Assembly (NCBI GenBank): GCA_027621405.1 | Contig: JAQCBT010000007.1 | Span: 120,498 to 184,497, forward strand | DNA from: Pseudomonadota bacterium | Lineage (GTDB): Bacteria; Pseudomonadota; Gammaproteobacteria; Pseudomonadales; Pseudohongiellaceae | Reading direction: 5' to 3' | Length of the DNA stretch: 64,000 nt | Shown: piece after piece, positions 60,928 through 64,000 of the stretch | Layout: every line of letters begins with the position of its first letter | How positions within the stretch are numbered: position 1 is the first letter of the stretch | The notes under the pieces: model-generated | Database searches by the model: none | What the model saw: the letters and a program-made list of their open reading frames with translations, nothing else | Told to the model about the DNA's origin: nothing | Program-made: the position numbers and the translations under genes

Positions 60928-61917
60928 ATGAAAATCAAGGACTTCATGTCACCCGTGCATGTCTACCATGACCCGCGGGATTCGCTCGGGGATGTGGTGC
61001 GTAGTATGGCCGACAGACGCCATTCCTGTGCCCTGGTGTGTGAGATGGATGCCCCGGTCGGCATCGTCACCGAGAGAGACATCGTGCGCCTGATCGCGGG
61101 CAGCGGTAATGCTTCTGACTGGTTTCGGCAAAAGGTTCGCGATGTCATGGTGAGGAAGCCTATATGCGTAAGCACCGAGACCGAACTTGAATCCGCGCTC
61201 GATCTCGCCCGCAGTCGCAGTATTCGACACTTGCCGGTGGTAGATAGCACACAGCGACTGGTGGGTGTGGTGACATTCAGCGACTTGTTGAAGGCCTATA
61301 CCACTCTCCTGGCTCACAACCAGCAGACTTCTGTTGATCAGGAAAAGTTGAGTGTGCTGGCCATCGAAGACCCGCTGACCGGGCTGCCGAACCGACGCGC
61401 CATGGAAATCGATATGCGCCATGCCTCGGCTATCGCTCAGCGACGATCCGAGACTTACGCGATCGCACTGATGGAGGTGGATTACTTCCAGGAGTACAGC
61501 GATCACTACGGCGATGAAGAGGCGGACCAGACACTGAAAGCTGTAGCAAGCCGGCTCAATTCCCACATACGGGAATCTGACAAGCTGTTTCGTGCAGCAG
61601 GCCAGCAATTCTTGCTGCTGATGCCGTTTACTCCTCTGGAAGGCGCCATGATTGGCGCCCGCCGACTGGGCAAAATGATATATGATTGCGGTATCGCGCA
61701 TGTTGCCAGCCCGCTTGCTGTAGTCAGCGTGAGTATCGGTGTGTCAGCCTGCCTGCTGAATGAACCCTGGGAAGCGGTCATGGAACGAGCCGACGATGCC
61801 ATGCACGATGCGATGGCATTTGATGGCAACTCCGTACGTCTGCGCGAAGCGCCGCCGGATGCGGATTTTTGGGATTTAAGCGACAATAGCGAGGCGCCGA
61901 GTCCCAGCCCGGGATAG
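60928..61917 (+). CDS. CBS-GGDEF paralogue with degenerate AGQQF site
   Basis: 329 residues, with the same CBS-CBS-GGDEF layout and several identical segments (CBS GIVTERD, IEDPLTGLPNRRAME) as the preceding gene. The active motif is A224-G-Q-Q-F228, and the metal-binding aspartate position holds E183, so catalysis is unlikely. The R215-ESD218 inhibitory-site motif is kept, so c-di-GMP binding is possible. ATG 60928 has GAGG eight bases upstream. A recent duplication followed by loss of activity is inferred. Confidence 0.9.
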   Translation: MKIKDFMSPVHVYHDPRDSLGDVVRSMADRRHSCALVCEMDAPVGIVTERDIVRLIAGSGNASDWFRQKVRDVMVRKPICVSTETELESALDLARSRSIRHLPVVDSTQRLVGVVTFSDLLKAYTTLLAHNQQTSVDQEKLSVLAIEDPLTGLPNRRAMEIDMRHASAIAQRRSETYAIALMEVDYFQEYSDHYGDEEADQTLKAVASRLNSHIRESDKLFRAAGQQFLLLMPFTPLEGAMIGARRLGKMIYDCGIAHVASPLAVVSVSIGVSACLLNEPWEAVMERADDAMHDAMAFDGNSVRLREAPPDADFWDLSDNSEAPSPSPG

Positions 61918-61940
61918 TCACCAAGGAGAACTGAAAGCAT

Positions 61941-62738
61941 ATGGGTAGATTGAGAGTCCTGATCCCGTTTCTACTATTCCTTACTCAATGTGCTACCTCC
62001 CCCCTCGACCGCCGCCAGGTCGTGCTCTACTCCGATGCGGAGATGGCACGTCAGGGTGAGCAGGCATATAGCCAGATGCAATCCGAAATGCCGACCACGC
62101 CGAATAGCAGTGAATCGGTATATGTGCAGTGCGTAGCAGACTACATCATCGAGGCACTGGCCGAACCAATGCGCAGCAGCCTGGCCTGGGAAGTCACCGT
62201 ATTCGACAATGAGCAGGCCAACGCCTTCGCTCTGCCCGGCGGCAAGATTGGCGTTTACAACGGCTTGCTCGATGTAGCGTTTAACCAGCACCAATTGGCA
62301 GCGGTAATGGCGCATGAGGTCGGTCATGTGCTGGCCAATCACAGTAATGAGAGAGCCAGTCAATCGACCCTGCGCAATGTAGGACTGACCGCAGCCCGTG
62401 TACTGGGAGCATCCGATGTCACCATCGAAGCCATCGACTACGGTACACAGCTTGGTTTGTTCCTGCCCTTCAATCGCACCCAGGAGAGCGAGGCCGATGG
62501 TATCGGTATCATCTTGATGGCCGAAGCCGGGTTCGATCCGGAGCAGAGTATCGCCCTGTGGGAAAACATGGCGGCGCAGGGCGGATCGCGCCCACCAGAA
62601 TTCCTCTCCACTCACCCATCCCCTGAGTCCCGCATGGCCGATCTGCGTGCCAGATTGCCCGAAGCTAGAGCAGCAAGGGCCGCTGCGTTGGACAGGGGAA
62701 TGGTGCCAGACTGTGTTCCTGGTGTTATCAACCAGTAA
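61941..62738 (+). CDS. M48-family metalloprotease lipoprotein
   Basis: 265 residues. Signal peptide ends with lipobox-like LTQC, placing it on a membrane in the periplasm. The zinc motif is HEVGH (in MAHEVGHVLANH), and the third ligand glutamate is in ESEADGIG. Length and the STHPSPESRMADL tail match the BepA/YcaL-LoiP group, which monitors outer-membrane proteins. SD AAGGAG upstream. Confidence 0.9.
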   Translation: MGRLRVLIPFLLFLTQCATSPLDRRQVVLYSDAEMARQGEQAYSQMQSEMPTTPNSSESVYVQCVADYIIEALAEPMRSSLAWEVTVFDNEQANAFALPGGKIGVYNGLLDVAFNQHQLAAVMAHEVGHVLANHSNERASQSTLRNVGLTAARVLGASDVTIEAIDYGTQLGLFLPFNRTQESEADGIGIILMAEAGFDPEQSIALWENMAAQGGSRPPEFLSTHPSPESRMADLRARLPEARAARAAALDRGMVPDCVPGVINQ

Positions 62739-62873
62739 TAGCCAGAGCCCGTTCCTCTTTACAGTTAGTTTTCTTTATCTGGATCAACCTCCTTCGGCCA
62801 GTATTTTTGCGAATCGTGGCGATGCTTACTGCCCTGGACTCGCGATCGGTCACTGAGTTGCCGCGTGGCGAAA

Positions 62874-63326
62874 CTATTCCTTTTCGAATTGCGGCCACTG
62901 CGCATCTGCCTGCTCGATATACTCCAGCATATTGTCGCGCCAGCGGCGGTTAATACGACTACTGTAATTTAGATAGAGCTTGCCCTCGTGAATAGTCCAC
63001 AGATCCGGTTCCGCACTCGCAGTGTCGCCGTTCGCTACGGCGTATGCGCAGTAACCGCCATACTGTGGTGCATATTTTTCCGGGTTGGCGATGAACAGGT
63101 CCAGGTGCTCCTGGGATACAAATTTCCAGGTGGCGCCCATGTATTCGTAGATGTAGTCATCCGAACCACGTACCGGTTCGCCCATCGTGAAGTAGGCGAC
63201 GGTGTCATAGCCACTTAGCGCATCGTTGTTGAAAAACCCTGTGTAGATAGCATCGACGGCCGCGCTGGCCAGTGAACCGAAGGATATAGTGATGACTGTG
63301 ATCACGGTGCAGGTAATCCGTTTCAT
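62874..63326 (-). CDS. YHS-domain protein, exported
   Basis: 150 residues with a signal peptide (LASAA). The single YHS domain (ALSGYDTVAYFTMGEP, FVSQEHLDLFIANPEKYAPQYGGYCAYAVAN) may bind metal or heme. Single YHS proteins of this form are common in marine bacteria and lack a known reaction. SD GAGAAAATA is close to the ATG. It lies downstream of the DoxX-like gene, 33 bases apart. Confidence 0.85.
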   Translation of the reverse strand: MKRITCTVITVITISFGSLASAAVDAIYTGFFNNDALSGYDTVAYFTMGEPVRGSDDYIYEYMGATWKFVSQEHLDLFIANPEKYAPQYGGYCAYAVANGDTASAEPDLWTIHEGKLYLNYSSRINRRWRDNMLEYIEQADAQWPQFEKE

Positions 63327-63358
63327 TATTTTCTCCGCTCTCCGTTTGTAGTCGAATT

Positions 63359-63856
63359 CTAGTGGACGCTGGCAGCCAGCTTGCTCCCTGCAATGGACGC
63401 CAGGTCTTCGCGACGCATCCAGGCAATAGCAAGCGAGAAGAACCAGACCAGCACTGCCATGGCAAATAGCTGCCCGCCGTCCCGATCCCCTGCCTCATTG
63501 ATCACGACACTTACGCCAAGCGGCGTGAACAGGTGGAAGAAGATGGCTCCGGAAATGACAGCGAATGCCATGGCCGCGCCGAGAAATTGAGTTTTTCGTA
63601 TCAGCAGCAGGATAGAGGCAGCAAGCTCTACCGTACCAATCGTGTAACCCCCATAGGCCGCGAATCCGGCAGCGGCAAATTGCAGGAAACCGATTCCAGC
63701 CATCCATTCGCCGATGGTTCCAAAGATGTGCTGCGTCTCGAACGAGTTGGAAAACTTGAAGAACAGGGATTGCACGAATACGAACGCGATGAATACTGCC
63801 AGTCCCCAGGGCAGGTTATGCCTTATTTTTTCAGTTGTAATTATTGGTATGCTCAT
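63359..63856 (-). CDS. DoxX-like membrane protein
   Basis: 165 residues with four predicted transmembrane helices, the fold of the DoxX/DoxD-like family: FKFSNSFETQHIFGTIGEW, then GTVELAASILLLIRKTQFLGA. DoxX-like proteins are linked to redox or quinone chemistry in some bacteria. Probably one transcript with the YHS gene. Confidence 0.8.
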   Translation of the reverse strand: MSIPIITTEKIRHNLPWGLAVFIAFVFVQSLFFKFSNSFETQHIFGTIGEWMAGIGFLQFAAAGFAAYGGYTIGTVELAASILLLIRKTQFLGAAMAFAVISGAIFFHLFTPLGVSVVINEAGDRDGGQLFAMAVLVWFFSLAIAWMRREDLASIAGSKLAASVH

Positions 63857-64000
63857 TTTGAACTCCTGACTATCAGTCTTGGCTACAAGACCAGTCAGCG
63901 TTCAGATAATTTCAGCAGACCAGAAATCAGGAATCAGGTCTTCGGAAAAACTTTCACGTCACGGGAAATTTTTTTTCGCCTGCCGCAGATCAAGGTAGAC
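63857..64000. other. Upstream region at the window end
   Basis: Contains only the promoter-side sequence of the DoxX-like gene and possibly of a gene beyond the window. No feature recognised; a T-rich run occurs near 63969. Confidence 0.3.

Noticed and set aside
1..64000. CRISPR arrays, rRNA, tRNA, phage or integrase genes
   Set aside because: None were recognised on reading either strand; no evenly spaced repeat arrays or integrase-type motifs were seen.

Overview
The window looks like chromosomal DNA of a free-living, aerobic, probably marine or aquatic gammaproteobacterium. Grounds: a divergent fpr/finR-like pair as in pseudomonads, a CecR-YbhG-type efflux operon, RimK and RimB, many exported or lipoprotein redox enzymes, MMPL/RND exporters, moderately high GC and frequent GTG/TTG starts with clear Shine-Dalgarno (SD) sequences. 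It is not clearly a plasmid or prophage. I see no rRNA, tRNA, CRISPR, integrase or intact insertion sequence. Several structured or repeated intergenic elements are present.

Layout. 0.2-3 kb: two-subunit molybdenum hydroxylase (IorA/IorB-like). 3.3-7 kb: TetR - lipoprotein HlyD - ABC ATPase - ABC permease operon (minus strand) with a perfect palindromic operator candidate. 7-13.3 kb: NnrU-like protein, ClpP, cytochrome c lipoprotein, large MMPL exporter, secreted protein of unknown role. 13.6-22.8 kb: exported redoxin, FixJ-type regulator, fpr/finR pair, second MMPL exporter, hybrid histidine kinase, alpha/beta hydrolase. 22.9-27.2 kb: a minus-strand group around a DUF2235/Tle1-like lipase with several small membrane proteins (one a 32-codon ORF easily missed), YdeI-like and DUF2059-like proteins and an enolase-superfamily enzyme. 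27.5-30.3 kb: a redoxin-cytochrome c-PHM-like copper monooxygenase fusion and an inositol monophosphatase.

30.5-34.5 kb is the most striking region: a tightly overlapped operon GtrA - DprE1-like - DprE2-like - HAD/UbiA. Its first three genes have the same order as mycobacterial Rv3789-Rv3790-Rv3791, and the fourth supplies the DPPR-synthase (Rv3806c) type of chemistry with a fused phosphatase. Together they predict a polyprenyl-phosphate arabinose (or related pentose) pathway in a Gram-negative bacterium.

34.5-49.4 kb: S-formylglutathione hydrolase, sulfatase, three exported or cytosolic hydrolase/isomerase enzymes, HMCES/YedK, tannase-family esterase, CHRD protein, PQQ dehydrogenase lipoprotein with its own cytochrome domain, then VOC, GFA and MOSC proteins. 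49.4-56.5 kb: RimK (with RCK_C tail) divergent from RimB, MgtE plus a soluble MgtE-N/CBS companion, MscS channel, AstE/AspA-like deacylase and PqqB-like metallohydrolase. Between the MscS and CBS genes is a 23-bp tandem duplication making two ATGA-linked eight-codon mini-ORFs. 56.6-63.9 kb: pirin, EAL/HDOD protein, a tandem pair of CBS-GGDEF proteins (first active-looking, second with AGQQF but an intact RxxD I-site motif), an M48 protease lipoprotein, YHS-domain and DoxX-like proteins.

All assignments come from reading the sequence and from remembered family motifs. No database search was run.
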